Positions 22,083 to 47,953 of a DNA stretch of 64,000 nucleotides are shown one piece after another; positions within the stretch are counted from its first letter, which is position 1; the number at the start of each line of letters is the position of its first letter. The notes under the pieces are model-generated. The model had not been told where the DNA came from. It was given only the letters and a program-made list of their open reading frames with translations, and searched no databases. Location: the NCBI GenBank assembly GCA_963921195.1, contig OY992541.1:10324951-10388950 (forward strand). Reading direction: 5' to 3'. The position numbers and the translations under genes are program-made. Source of the stretch: Pegoplata infirma. Taxonomy: Eukaryota > Arthropoda > Insecta > Diptera > Anthomyiidae.

Positions 22083-24306
22083 TCGTCACCTAAAATGCAA
22101 AACGCCCTATCTAACATTTAAAAAATTTTACAGGAGAAGCAAAAAACGTGTTTATATAAAAACTATAAAAGTTTTCATTACAAATTTCTTAAATATTAGT
22201 AAAAACACACAAACAAATTCATTTCTGTTAAAAAAAATTATAAATTTTTAATATTTGAAAAGTTATGTTAGTAACGCCCTTTTGTCTTGTAATTTTCAGA
22301 AACACAAAAAGCCCTAACTGCACTGAAGATGTTTAAAAACACCAAGCAGATGTGTTATAAAATGTAACAACATGCTAACAAAATGTTATACTGAATGTTG
22401 TTTTATCATATAAAACTCTAACAAAATGTGGGCGGTATTGTAAAAAGGGGCGTGGCACCTGTTATATAACCTAACACTGCAAAATGTCTCATTTTGGATT
22501 CTGTTAAACACATGCTAACTTAATTCGACACAAAATGTCAATTTACCATTTTAAAGCTCCATGTCAAATGAGGGTATGGCCCGAAATAACCTAATGCATC
22601 AAAATGCTTTAACCTTTTAACGGCCACAGGCAACTATACTTCCCAAATGATTTTTTGCGATTTTTTTTTTTTTGTTCAAGTAAAAGATAGGATAAATGTG
22701 CTAAAAGATGAATTATAGAAGAGTTTTAGAGAAACAAAAGTTTTGTTTTCATTAAGTCTATAACTGGGCCCACTTACTCACTATAAGTTCTCAAAGTCTG
22801 CGAAGTAGTAAATATATTAGGGACAAAATTAAGTATATTTACTTGACAGGCGAAATAAGGGTCAAGAGGGGGTTCAGAAATCCAAATTCTTGTAGATTAA
22901 ATATTATTAAGTTGCATTTCTTACAGATCACAGCGAGTACCAAAATGGCCTTGGCCAAAACAGCGTAATAAGGGGGAAGGAGGGGCCCAATTTTTTATGC
23001 GTAACTATTACTAGGTCAGAAATTACGAAAATGGAAAAAAAAAACACTTCGGTCAAAAATGTATGGTTGTCAAAGCGTTTACTCGGCTTCTGGAAAATTT
23101 CTTAAGATCTACAGCAAATATTGGGCATTTGATAGATATCTCACTCGCTTTTCACAAAGCTCCTAAAGGAAAATACCTAAGCTTTATTTTGAGTTAAAAA
23201 AGGGCCGGTTTTAAAAAAATGCAAACAAGTTTTTGATTTTGCAAAAAAAAAGTAAAAAAATTTTTTTTTTTGAAAGATTAAAGAAATAGCTATCTTAAAC
23301 TCTCGGGACACATTTTCCTAGGAACATTAGGTAATCAGTTACATGGATGCAAAAAAACACCTGCTTGACCAAAATGTAAAATTACGTTGAAAAATTGTGA
23401 CTATTGGTTTTAAAAGTTGTGTCACTTGAGATGTAAATGATGAAATTTGACACATGTTGTTATTTTATCTTTTCTTCGCCCTGTATTTAATGTAAGCGAT
23501 ATTAGACATCAACTTTTTTATTTCTGTCCCTTTTGATGAAGAAATTATAGCTTTCCAATGAAGCTAACGTTTTTTGTTATATACTGGGGGGTAATTATGT
23601 AACTTGATAGTTGTCAATCGTATCGTTATTCCATTACCATATAGTGCCATATTATGGTAATAGAATAATGGGCTCACGATGACGATTTACGATTATCAAG
23701 TTACATAATTAGCCCCTGTATTTTTTGTAATAATAGCAAAAATTATAATTAAAACATTTTTTTTTTACTTATTTAACGAAAAATTTACTTTGAATTTTAT
23801 TCAATCGGAATGAAGAACTTACAATCATGTTTTTTATCGTCATTAATTATTAAATTTTATGTAGAATTTATATCTTACTTAAGACTAATTGTACTGCATA
23901 ACTTGCGATTTCTATAGCTGAAAAGAAGCAATTCTCGTGAGAGTGCGGGCCTGAAGGGGTTAATTGGTAAATTTCTAAACTTTATTTTTTGTGTACATAT
24001 ACATATATTTTTCCTATTGTAGTGGACATTGTGGAAGAAGAAGCATAAAAAAATGTTTAATCTTAAAAAATAACAGTTGCGTCGGCAATGTTATGTATAG
24101 AAATGTGTAGTTGGGGCTTTTTGGTTTAACATATATCATAGCATGTAGTTAGGGCTTTTTGAATTTTGTTAATAAAATCCCCATTTTTGATTAAAGGAGT
24201 CTAAATTTTTTTGTGGACATGTATTTTGATCCAATACATAAGAATCAATTAAAAACGCGATTTTGAATTTTTTGTTAGTTAGGGCGTTTTGCATTTTAGG
24301 TGACGA
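22083..24306. mobile_element. TA-flanked inverted-repeat element (2.2 kb)
   Basis: The ends are TCGTCACCTAAAATGCAAAA and the complement TTTTGCATTTTAGGTGACGA, each next to TA. A perfect match of about 28 bases is seen at the termini. The interior has no frame longer than 66 codons and nothing recognisable. A TA duplication would fit Tc1/mariner-like transposition, but the site is embedded in TA repeats, so this is only suggestive. A 379-bp relative lies at 32215-32593. Confidence 0.8.
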
Positions 24307-24570
24307 TATAAGTTTGTCATTCCATGTGTAACGCATCGAAATATCGGTCGAGGACCCCATAAAGTGCATATATTTATGATCAGTTATCGATTCTTAGACA
24401 TTCTTGCGATGTCCGTCCGTCCGTCTGTAGTTAACACGATGCAGTCCAAAATAAAAGAGCTAGACTCCCGACATTTGGCATGAATATGTCTTATGTTCCT
24501 AGGCAGGTTAAGTTCGTAAATGAGCAAAATCGGACAAGGGGGAAAAAGTTCCCCATTGAAAAACTAATAA
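24307..24570 (+). mobile_element. HINE-A fragment
   Basis: It runs from AGTTTGTCATTCCATGTGTA to AAAAAGTTCCCCATTGAAAA. It lacks the 5' tip (next to the 22083-24306 element) and the 3' half (followed by MITE-7 sequence). Confidence 0.8.
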
Positions 24571-24801
24571 AAATTTAACCTTATTCGTAGAAAAATTTAA
24601 AAATATTAACCATATGGTTAAAGAATACTTTTTTTGACACCTGTCACTTATGTCGAGTCTGTATTAGTCTGTGTCGAGTCTGTAACCGCTGTGTTTTCTC
24701 CTAAAATCGCTTAGTTTTTCTCCATTTTTTCTTATAAAACTCTACTGTCGAGTCTGTTTATAGTCTGTGACTCTACTGTCGAGTCTGTATATAGTCTGTG
24801 C
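24571..24801 (-). mobile_element. Rearranged MITE-7 fragments
   Basis: Three successive MITE-7 termini each end in AGTCTGTG (near 24672, 24769 and 24800), with interior pieces between them (AACCATATGGTTAA, CCTAAAATCGCTTAG). These are partial copies joined to each other. Confidence 0.75.
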
Positions 24802-25439
24802 TATGGGATTCGCCATTCACTACAATAAAGAGCGTGGGCACCAGTCCTCCCTTTAGTTATAAAATTAAAACCTAAAAACTCATTTATATAGAAAAGCCAA
24901 TGGAGTCCAGACCTGTTTTGATTAGTTGCAAATGGAAACACAAAGTAAGTGTTCCTCCTAACCAAGAGACCAATGGGGTTTACTAGTTTTTGAAATTAAA
25001 AATTTGTGTTTTGTAATAATTTTCTATTTTTACAGGGTGCTTTTAAATAAATTCGTGAAGCTATAGCGGAAACTTCACTTCAAGAAAAAGTGTCGGCAGC
25101 AGATACTGGAGAAAATTGTACAAAAAGGGTCAATTGGTCGGTGGTTAATTAAATCCTACAAAACATTTATTATATTAATATGGATTTATTGTGTGAAAAT
25201 TTTAAATTCAACAAATATACAAATTTTTACAAAAATTTAATAAAAAATTTATTTAAGCATAAATGTGGTAATTTTTAGCATTATTTTTAGTCACCTTTTC
25301 TAATAATTTTGGTATATTTTTTCATATTTCTTTTGGTACATTTTACCAAGTTTTTGCTTAAACAGCATTAGCATTTTCTTCAAATTTTTTTTCATAAGCG
25401 TTTTGGCTAAATTACGACAACTACTTCGTCGGTTGTAGT
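24802..25439. other. No gene seen
   Basis: AT-rich DNA without recognisable repeats or coding pattern. Confidence 0.4.
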
Positions 25440-25942
25440 TAGAGCTGCAAAACTATCGATAGTCGTCCCATTCGATATTTTCGATAGTTTGTTTTTAAAC
25501 TATCGATACTATCGATAGTATCGGATATTTTAAGGAATTGTAAGATTTTGCGCAAAATTACCGTTTTTTTCATTACAACTTGGTACTTCTAAGCACACAA
25601 ATGACAGTTTTTGGCGTTCACTGCCATTCTAGGCTATTTTAAGTCACTACGGCGATCTTCCACCATACCGTGCTTGTTCTGTTCGGACCTTAAATTTCGC
25701 AATAACATTAACACGAGATTACTATCATTGCATTAATACTTCAAAAAGTAGAATTATTTCAAAATGATATAAAGATTTTTAAAACGGTTCACTTTTTGAT
25801 TAAGTTTTCAGCAAGTGACAATCTTTTTGAAGCTAATATTTTTTCGGCGATAGTATCGCTATCGCGTAAAAACTATCGATAGTCCTTTTAAAATAAAACT
25901 ATCGATACTATCGATAGTACCATCGATAGTTTTGCAGCTCTA
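25440..25942. mobile_element. hAT-type MITE loaded with TATCGATA sites (503 bp)
   Basis: The ends are TAGAGCTGCAAAACTATCGA and the complement ending GCAGCTCTA. The 8-bp duplication GTTGTAGT is perfect (25432-25439, 25943-25950). At least six copies of TATCGATA occur, near both ends. TATCGATA is the DRE motif bound by DREF and, in its CGATA part, by BEAF-32 in Drosophila. Binding here is inference. Confidence 0.92.
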
Positions 25943-26241
25943 GTTGTAGTTTTAGCATATTTTTGGTAAAATTATGCTAGATTTTTGCTCACTCCGACAC
26001 AGATTTGTTTTTGCGTGTATTATGTATTCGAAAATGTCGAATGATTCGACACAAAAAAACGGGTTTTCGAATAACTAGAAAAAAACCGGTTTAAAAAAAC
26101 CGGAAGAAAGCGAAAAAAACGGTTTTCCGAATAATTCGGAAACCGGTTTTGACAACTCTACAGAGAATTCAGTTAAAATATCTAATTCAGCAGAAAATGT
26201 TTGCGATTGTTTTAAATTCGAAAAAATCAGACTATGTTAAG

Positions 26242-26700
26242 ATCACAGTACATGAGTAGTATGTTCACAGAGTTGCATTTGATGTGTGTAAGTATTAGTG
26301 ACAGCACACGGTGTAACCTTTGACGTTTCATACAAAACGTGAACAAACAACATAAATACATGCACAAAAGCTCACACGTACAGGCACACATACAGTACGC
26401 AGCGATGATAATTCTGTACTAAAAACCATGCCACCATACTTGAAAGTACGTAATTAGCACAATTGTTTGCATCACAGTACATGAGTAGTAGGTTCACAGA
26501 GTCGCATTTAATGTGTGTAAGTATTAGTGACAGCACACGGTGTAAGTTTTGATGTTTCATACAAAACGTAAACAAACAACATAAATTCATGCACAAAAGC
26601 CCACACGTACAGGCACACATACAGTAGGCAGCGATGATAATTCTGTACTAAAAACCATACCACCATATTGGAAAGTACGCAATTAGCACCATTGTTTGCA
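26242..26700. repeat. Tandem duplication, 2 x 229 bp
   Basis: Unit 26242-26470 and unit 26471-26700 match closely, starting ATCACAGTACATGAGTAGTA. Each holds GTGACAGCACACGGTGTAA. The 82-codon minus frame at 26372-26620 crosses the junction and has no recognisable product. Confidence 0.85.
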
Positions 26701-26730
26701 TACTAGACTGTACTGTGGTTAAGACCAAGC

Positions 26731-27030
26731 CACAGACTAATACAGACTCGACATAAGTGACAGGTGTCAAAAAACTATTCTTTAACCATATGGTTAATAT
26801 TTTCAAATTATTCTACGAATTAGGTTAGAAAGAGAAAACTGATATAACGCGCCATAAGAAAAATGGATGCCAGATCGGTTTTTGTTGTTTCACTCACTCT
26901 TAAGTCGTAGAAAGTGTTGCCATGTTAGCGTAAAACGGACTAAAAACCGCTGTGTTTTCTCCTAAAATCGCTTAGTTTTTCCCCATTTTTTCTTATCAAA
27001 CTCTACTGTCGAGTCTGTATTTAGTCTGTG
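26731..27030 (+). mobile_element. MITE-7, complete copy (300 bp)
   Basis: It has CACAGACTAATACAGACT and AGTCTGTATTTAGTCTGTG termini with a perfect 7-bp duplication ACCAAGC at 26724-26730 and 27031-27037. There is no nested insertion, so this copy and 4695-4995 give the unit length. Confidence 0.92.
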
Positions 27031-27958
27031 ACCAAGCCATAGTGATTCTGACCAAGCCCCCATAAAAAAGTTTATAAAACATAAAACATTTTCTTTAAAC
27101 ATTTTTTAAAACGCGAGTGAGAACAGGCTATTAAATGAGACTAATATCCATATTATAAAAGACATTCTTTCAAATTTTGCTGATAAATGTACTTTGTATT
27201 CATAATTCGAAATAATGAAGGAATCGGACCATTTTTGATAAAAAAATACTTAAAGAAATTTAAAAAATCAAAGTTCTTAAGTTAATACGTAATTTAATGG
27301 ACATGTTTGTCTATTTATTTCTCAAGCTTACTTTTTTAGAGAGTTTTTAAGCTTTTAATAAAAATTTTGCTGCGGGATCCCGGGAAAATTAAACAAGTAA
27401 AAAAGTTAAATTCGGCCTTGCCGAATGTAGTGCTACCCTCCACAATTTCTAAAAGATTATTGCAAAAACTTTATTTAAAAGGAAATTACCTTTGAAAAAA
27501 AAAATTTTTTTAAAAAAATTTTTGCGAAAAAAAAATTGGTAAAAAAAAAATCCGCGATTTTTTTCTTTTTTTGTCAAAAAATATGTTTGTACTTGTTTAA
27601 ATACCATTGGGTGTTCAAATATGTTCACATAAGTCAACCAGCAGCCGAATTAAAGCATTTTGTATTTTTAGGTTATGTTGAATGTACTAAAATTTTTTAG
27701 GTGTCCTTACATTTTCGTTCATAACTTTTGAACCGCTGAACCGATATCGCTCAAATGCAATACCAAACTTCTCGGGAGAACTTCTAATACAGTCATCTAC
27801 GTGTAATATTTTGGCCGTGATCACCATTTCCACAGACAGACAGACAGACAGACATCGCTAGAATGTCTTAAAATCTATCGGGGATCATGAATATATATAC
27901 TTTATGGGGTCCCAGACCGATATTTCGATGAGTTACAAACAGAATGACAAACTTATAT

Positions 27959-29648
27959 GGGTGAAATCAAAAAATGTCAGTGTTTTTGAGCCAAAATTGT
28001 ACAAACAAAAAATTTTAATTTTTGGTAAATTTTTTTATTAAAATCGATATGTTACATCACTACTAATATAACTATAAAAGATCTCTTCTACAAACTGTTT
28101 CAAACAAATTTTATCGACATTTTTATGATTTTTTTGGTGACGGAGTTTACATTCACCTTAGAAAAATACATTAAATTTTTTGAATTTTCTTTGAAAACAT
28201 TTTATTGTAATTTAAAACACTTATTTATGTAATTGCTAACAATTTTTGTTATTAGGATTTTTTTTCTGGTTTTTGTTATTAAAGATTTTACAATTATTTT
28301 TTATTTTAATAGGATTTTTCTAAGGAAATGTAAAAAAAAATTATTATTATTTCTGTTAAAGTAAGTTTTTTTATACCCTCCACTTAGTGATAGAGGGTAT
28401 ATATAAGTTTGTCATTCCGTTTGTAACTCATCGAAATATCGGTCTGGGACCCCATAAAGTATATATATTCATGATGCCCGATCGATTTTAAGACATTCTA
28501 GCGATGTCCGTCTGTCCGTCTGTCCGTCTGTCCGTCTGTCCGTCTGTCCGTCTGTCTGTCTGTTGAAAATGCTCTCGCGGACAAAATATTGCACAGAGAT
28601 GACTGAAACTTAACATATATATTGGAAGTTCTCCCGAGAAGTTTGGTATTGCATTTGAGCGATATCGGTTCAGCGGTTCAAAAGTTATGAACGAAAATGT
28701 AAGCACACCTCAAAAATTTCAGTACATTCAACATAACCTAAAAATACAAAATGCTTTAATTCGGCTTCTGGTTGACATATGTGAACATAATTGAACACCA
28801 AATGGTATTTAAACAAGTACGAACATATTTTTTGACAAAAAAAGAAAAAAATCGCGGATTTTTTTTTAACAAATTTTTTTTTCGCGGAAATTTTTTTTCA
28901 ATTTTTTTTTTTTTTTTTTCAAAAGTAATTTCCTTTAAAATAAAGTTGTTTGCAATAATCTTTTTGAAATTGTGGAGGGTATCACTACATTCGGCAAGGC
29001 CGAATTTAACTTTTTTACTTGTTACTTTTTTTAATGACTAGTGTTAATATTTGCGTCGGTTTTAACAACTTCATAAGGTTTTTTAATGCAATCTGCAAAA
29101 AAAAAAAAAAAGTTGACGGAGTTTACAGAGACGGAGTTTACATTTCATCACTTTTTGCCCTTTTTTTCGAGAACTATTTGTCGGAAATTGGTTTCCGAAA
29201 AAAAATCATTAGATGTCAACTAATACGTCAAAATATGACGATATTTCAGATGCACGCTAAGTAGTTTTGTTGTAAACTTGGAGACGGAGTTTACAGCATT
29301 TTCCGATTTTTCATTTATGATTTAGCTTTTCACATAAGGAAATTAATATGCAGGGAGCAAACTTGTAACCAATGATGCAAAATGATACTTTATAGCCTCG
29401 GCTTAATAAATGGGGCAATAACCTATTATTTTTCTAAACACAATACGTCAAAAACTACAAAATTGTCAGCTTCCATACAAAAATGAAAATAACTTGTTTA
29501 AAATAGCTTACTAGTATCCGGATTGTTGTTAGTTATGTAGAACGCCAATCTATGCGACGTTGTACATTAAAAAATATGCGAATACTTTAACCCATGTCTG
29601 AGATATTACACGATTACATGGTTTGGTTGACATTTTTTGATTTCACCC
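27959..29648. mobile_element. Inverted-repeat element with GACGGAGTTTACA repeats (1.69 kb)
   Basis: The termini are GGGTGAAATCAAAAAATGTC and GACATTTTTTGATTTCACCC. The flanking target string implies a 4-bp ATAT duplication. GACGGAGTTTACA, or GACGGAGTTTAC, recurs four times (about 28140, 29114, 29130, 29282). A complete HINE-B is nested at 28371-29022. The 81-codon frame at 29019 is not recognised. Superfamily not assigned. Confidence 0.85.
28371..29022 (+). mobile_element. HINE-B repeat, complete
   Basis: It runs from TATACCCTCCACTTAGTGAT through a long GTCCGTCT run (about 28506-28562) and CGATATCGGTTCAGCGGTTC to hairpin ATTCGGCAAGGCCGAAT and ACTTGTT. The minus frame at 28488 covers the GTCY run and is not a gene. 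Confidence 0.88.
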
Positions 29649-31728
29649 ATATATACCCTCTATCACTAGAGTGGAGGGTATAAAAAATGTCCCGCTTTCC
29701 CGGGAAATGAAAAAGTACCAAAGGGGTAAAACTTTATCCCCCTTAAAATAAAATTCCGATGTGATCTTTAAAAACGCCGACACACGTATACTTTTTTTTA
29801 GTCTTTTCTACCCGAATCAATCGTCAGAACCCCGTAATTGTTTTTCGTGTTGTACTGTGTAATTAGTTGTAATAAAGCAAAAATTTTAGTTACGGCGTAA
29901 AAGTGTAAAAGAAGGGCAATTATACTTTAGTTTAGTCCTTTTATATAAACTTTTCAGTCTGCTTAAAAAATTGTTCAAACGGTTCTACAAATATATTATG
30001 CATCAACTAGAGCTTCTTTTAACAATAGCATTAGAAAGAAAGATCTCCTGGCATATATAAATGTGGGGGTTCTGTTCCCATGTATCCCTTATTGCACAGT
30101 GTTAGAGGTCCACCTATTTTCATTCGCGGTGAACATGAAAAAATTATATATACATTCGATTATAAAATAATTTTGTTAATAAAATTGATTAGTATTATTA
30201 ATAAATTTTGGTAACATTTGTGTTAGAAGGAGGATGTCTTCCCCACCCACTCGCTAATATGTTCACTTAACTGTTTTTTCTTTTTTTGTTTAATCATGGT
30301 GGAGTGTAAATAAGATTCGGCACAGTACTATATTCGACTCAGCCGAAATAATAAATTTTTATGTTGCTAATGAGTTATGAAAAACTTGTTACAAGTGTTT
30401 AATACGACAAGAGAAGAAGAGACAATTATACATATACAAAACAAAAAACATTCAATTTACGTAATAGTACATACCCTTAGTTTTTTAATACGTTTTTTGT
30501 ACTTGTTTTAATAAAAAAATCAATTGTGTTGCTCAAAAAATATATTGTTGTATAATACAGTATATTTTTGGTATTTTGGATTTTAATTCATAATTTAATT
30601 TCTGTTAATATTTATATATTTATATATTTCATTTTACTTATGTTACATACATTTTATTTGACATTAATAAAATTCGTTTTAATTACAATATTGTTGTTTT
30701 TTTTTTTAGTTAGTTAGTTACAATTATAGAATACTTTAAATTTCGAATACTATTTGCTGATTGATTTATTCTAAAATATTCTAATTATTTAAAAAAAAAC
30801 AAATGAATTCTTTTGTTTCTAAAATAGTATATATTTTATCAAGTCTATTTAAGGATACATTAAAAACAAAAAAAAAAATGACGCAGACTAGTAAGGCTGG
30901 CTAATACTGATCGATCAAACTTTAACAAAAAAAAATAATAAATTAAAATAATGCTAAGAACACACATAGCGATAAAAGCGTTTAGAACGGTAACACAACT
31001 AGATCTTTCAAAAATTAATTAAACGTTGAACAAAGGAAAAGCAGATGGAGCACTCGAATTATGTTTATACAAATTTTTCTTATAAGCTTAAAGGCCGTAC
31101 ATAAACAACGAGCGTCTAACTTTTACTCATACAATTCCAATACAGTGCCTAACATTGATTGTCAAGTTTTCCATTTGAGAAGATTGCAGTTGGAAAAAGT
31201 TAAATACTCGTTAATCTTGAATATGGCAGACAGTCTTTACATTAAATTTACACAACGGGTGACGCCCGACGCAAAATAATGATGAGATATATAGAAACTT
31301 TAGAAACTGTTGAGCATTAATTCACAAAAAGTTTAGTTCTGATTACAAAAGTTTAAAGTTATCATTCCTTCATAGCATTCAACAAGAAGTAATTCAAAGG
31401 CTTAATTCTCAAAGCTTAAATCAAATTGATTTAATTCCTAAGAGAATTAATTCCTTGCTAGCTAATCATTCGATTGAATGATTAAATTTTATTAAATTAG
31501 TTCAAATCTATTACAAACTGAATTATGATGTTTTTAGTTAATTTCCGGCTGCTTCCCACACAAGCATAAATATGATAGTATGTGTGTTGCGCTTCACTGT
31601 TTTAAATTGAACGAAACGAAAAATTCCTCATTCAATTTGTAGTTGATTGATTTTGATAAAAAAAATAATTATTCAAGTTGAGAATTAATTCAATGATGTT
31701 AAAGGCTTTGAGAATTAAGCTTTATTAT

Positions 31729-31899
31729 TGTGCTCGATTCTGGAAAACGATTTCACCATTCACCTAATTTTTAAAAATTTGGTATTCTTTCGAATTTTAA
31801 GATTTTTAAACTTGTTCTTGTAAAATCCTTAAATTCGAAAGAATATCAGATTTTTAAAAATTAGGTGAATGGTGAAATCGTATTCCAGAATCGAGCACA
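31729..31899. repeat. Foldback element (171 bp, arms about 80 bp)
   Basis: TGTGCTCGATTCTGGAA at 31729 is mirrored by TTCCAGAATCGAGCACA at 31899. The arms stay complementary for about 80 bases, leaving only a short loop. It would form a near-complete hairpin in RNA or single-stranded DNA. Probably a MITE. Confidence 0.85.
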
Positions 31900-32214
31900 T
31901 TAATTCATAGCTAATGATTTTAGGGAATGACAACGCAGTAACTTCCAGTGACTATGACCAGTTTAAATAATATACCAAAATTAGAATTATATGCGCTATC
32001 TATCTGACCAAATACACTAGTGAACATTTTGTTATTTTTTTAATTGATGGGACTAGAACGCGACTAGTGTTACACTTGATAATACTGCACACATTCAAGT
32101 TTTAACTGTATTCTGATTTGAACAAGATTTTGATTATTTGCTACTGTATCATTTTCTTATTGGCTCAACGATCGAAATATTGTTCGATTAGAGCCAATTT
32201 GTGAATAGGTTATA

Positions 32215-32593
32215 TCGGCACCTAAAATGCAAAATAACGTAGAAACACTTTTTTGATAATTGAGTCATTGATTATTATGCATTTTGTCAAGCTACTTGTC
32301 CCCACAAAATTTTATATATATATATTTCCTTTATTTACATAAAAATTTAAGTTCTCTAAAATTATAAATTCTGCGATCAAAATTCAAAACAATGGTAGTT
32401 TTTATTTCAAAAATATTTTCTTTGCCCTATAAAATTACTAAAATTATGTTTGCTTGTTATAATGTACCTTAATAAGCAAAAATATGTTTAAAATTTCAGA
32501 CCCTGAAATTAAAACTGACGGACTTATAAACGAAATACAAACATTTTTCGCTTCTATTGATAAAAAAGTGTTGTTTCGCATTTTAGGTGACAA
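32215..32593. mobile_element. Small relative of the 22-24 kb inverted-repeat element
   Basis: The ends TCGGCACCTAAAATGCAAAA and GCATTTTAGGTGACAA, each beside TA, match the termini of the element at 22083-24306. The 379-bp length suggests an internally deleted derivative. Confidence 0.75.
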
Positions 32594-33350
32594 TACATTG
32601 TTAAACTAAGTAATTGAGGTTACATTTACAACAAATCAAGATTTATTGGTTATTTTTCAAGATGTTATAACAAATTAAGCCGATGTAATAAAAACTTCAA
32701 ACGGCACTTAAAGTAAAGTAGAAACAAAAGTACTTTGCAATACATTTAAACAAATTAAGCCGCAAACTACCTTTATCGCTATTTGCCTTCATTAAATTGC
32801 AAATGCAGACACAGTGGATACAGAAACTGCTCAAACATAACTCTAAACATCAATATAACATTTTAGTTTTACAACTTTAATTTTGCAAAACCTTTGCAAA
32901 TTCGCTACACAAGTTATCAAAATATACCCTTGACACATGATTTGTGTAAATTGTGGACCTCAATCATTTTATTAACTAAAAAAATGTGATGGGAAATGTT
33001 CACTAGTGATTTTAAATAAAACTTTTAATAAAATTCATATGAAAAGCACGTTAACAAAAGTTGTATGTCATTAATTGATTCAATTTAATACTACTAATTT
33101 ACTACTATTACTTGATATTGATTTGAAAAGTAACGTTTAAACAAAAAAATAAAACTTATTGGTAAAGTTAGGTAAATTCATCTAAATTCATCTGGAAATG
33201 AAATTTTATTATGCAATTTCATTCCATTTGTTCTTTTGTTATTACGAGTATAATACTGTTTTCTTTTTTTTTTTTTTTTGTTTTAAATTTCAAAAATTTT
33301 TTCATTGTTTGTTTTTTGGTGTGTGTGTGTGTGTTTTTTTAATTACTCAC

Positions 33351-47787
<14,437 letters not shown>

Positions 47788-47953
47788 TTATAACAATATC
47801 TAGAAAGAAAAACAAACACAATTATGAATATTTATATAGTACCTCAATACATTTCAGAATAGGACAAACGGAATTTTAATTGCCTTTTCTAAAAGACTAG
47901 GATATTTTCTTTAACCCTAAATATCCTGACATTTTGTTTAACCTGAAAAAAAG

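Larger units (their letters stand above)
27392..29685 (-). mobile_element. HINE-B repeat split by a 1.7-kb element
   Basis: The first part is 27392-27958 (hairpin ATTCGGCCTTGCCGAAT, A-rich tract, GACAGACAGACAGACA run). The remainder, ATATATACCCTCTATCACTA to GGAGGGTATA, lies at 29649-29685. The split leaves ATAT on both sides. Confidence 0.85.
29686..33350. other. Relatively repeat-poor DNA downstream of the last seen PMCA exon
   Basis: This is either the next PMCA intron or, if the in-frame stop at 33347-33349 is used, its 3' UTR and beyond. I looked for the expected calmodulin-binding tail exons on the minus strand and did not recognise them. It contains a degraded HINE end near 30300-30350 (GATTCGGCACAG), two inverted-repeat elements (listed separately), a 40-base hairpin at 32159-32200 (TTGGCTC...GAGCCAA) and a GT run at 33319-33333. 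The 72-codon plus frame at 31061 has no recognisable product. Confidence 0.5.

Noticed and set aside
31061..31279. 72-codon plus frame in the repeat-poor region
   Set aside because: No recognisable product, no splice or codon-usage support; it could not be separated from chance.
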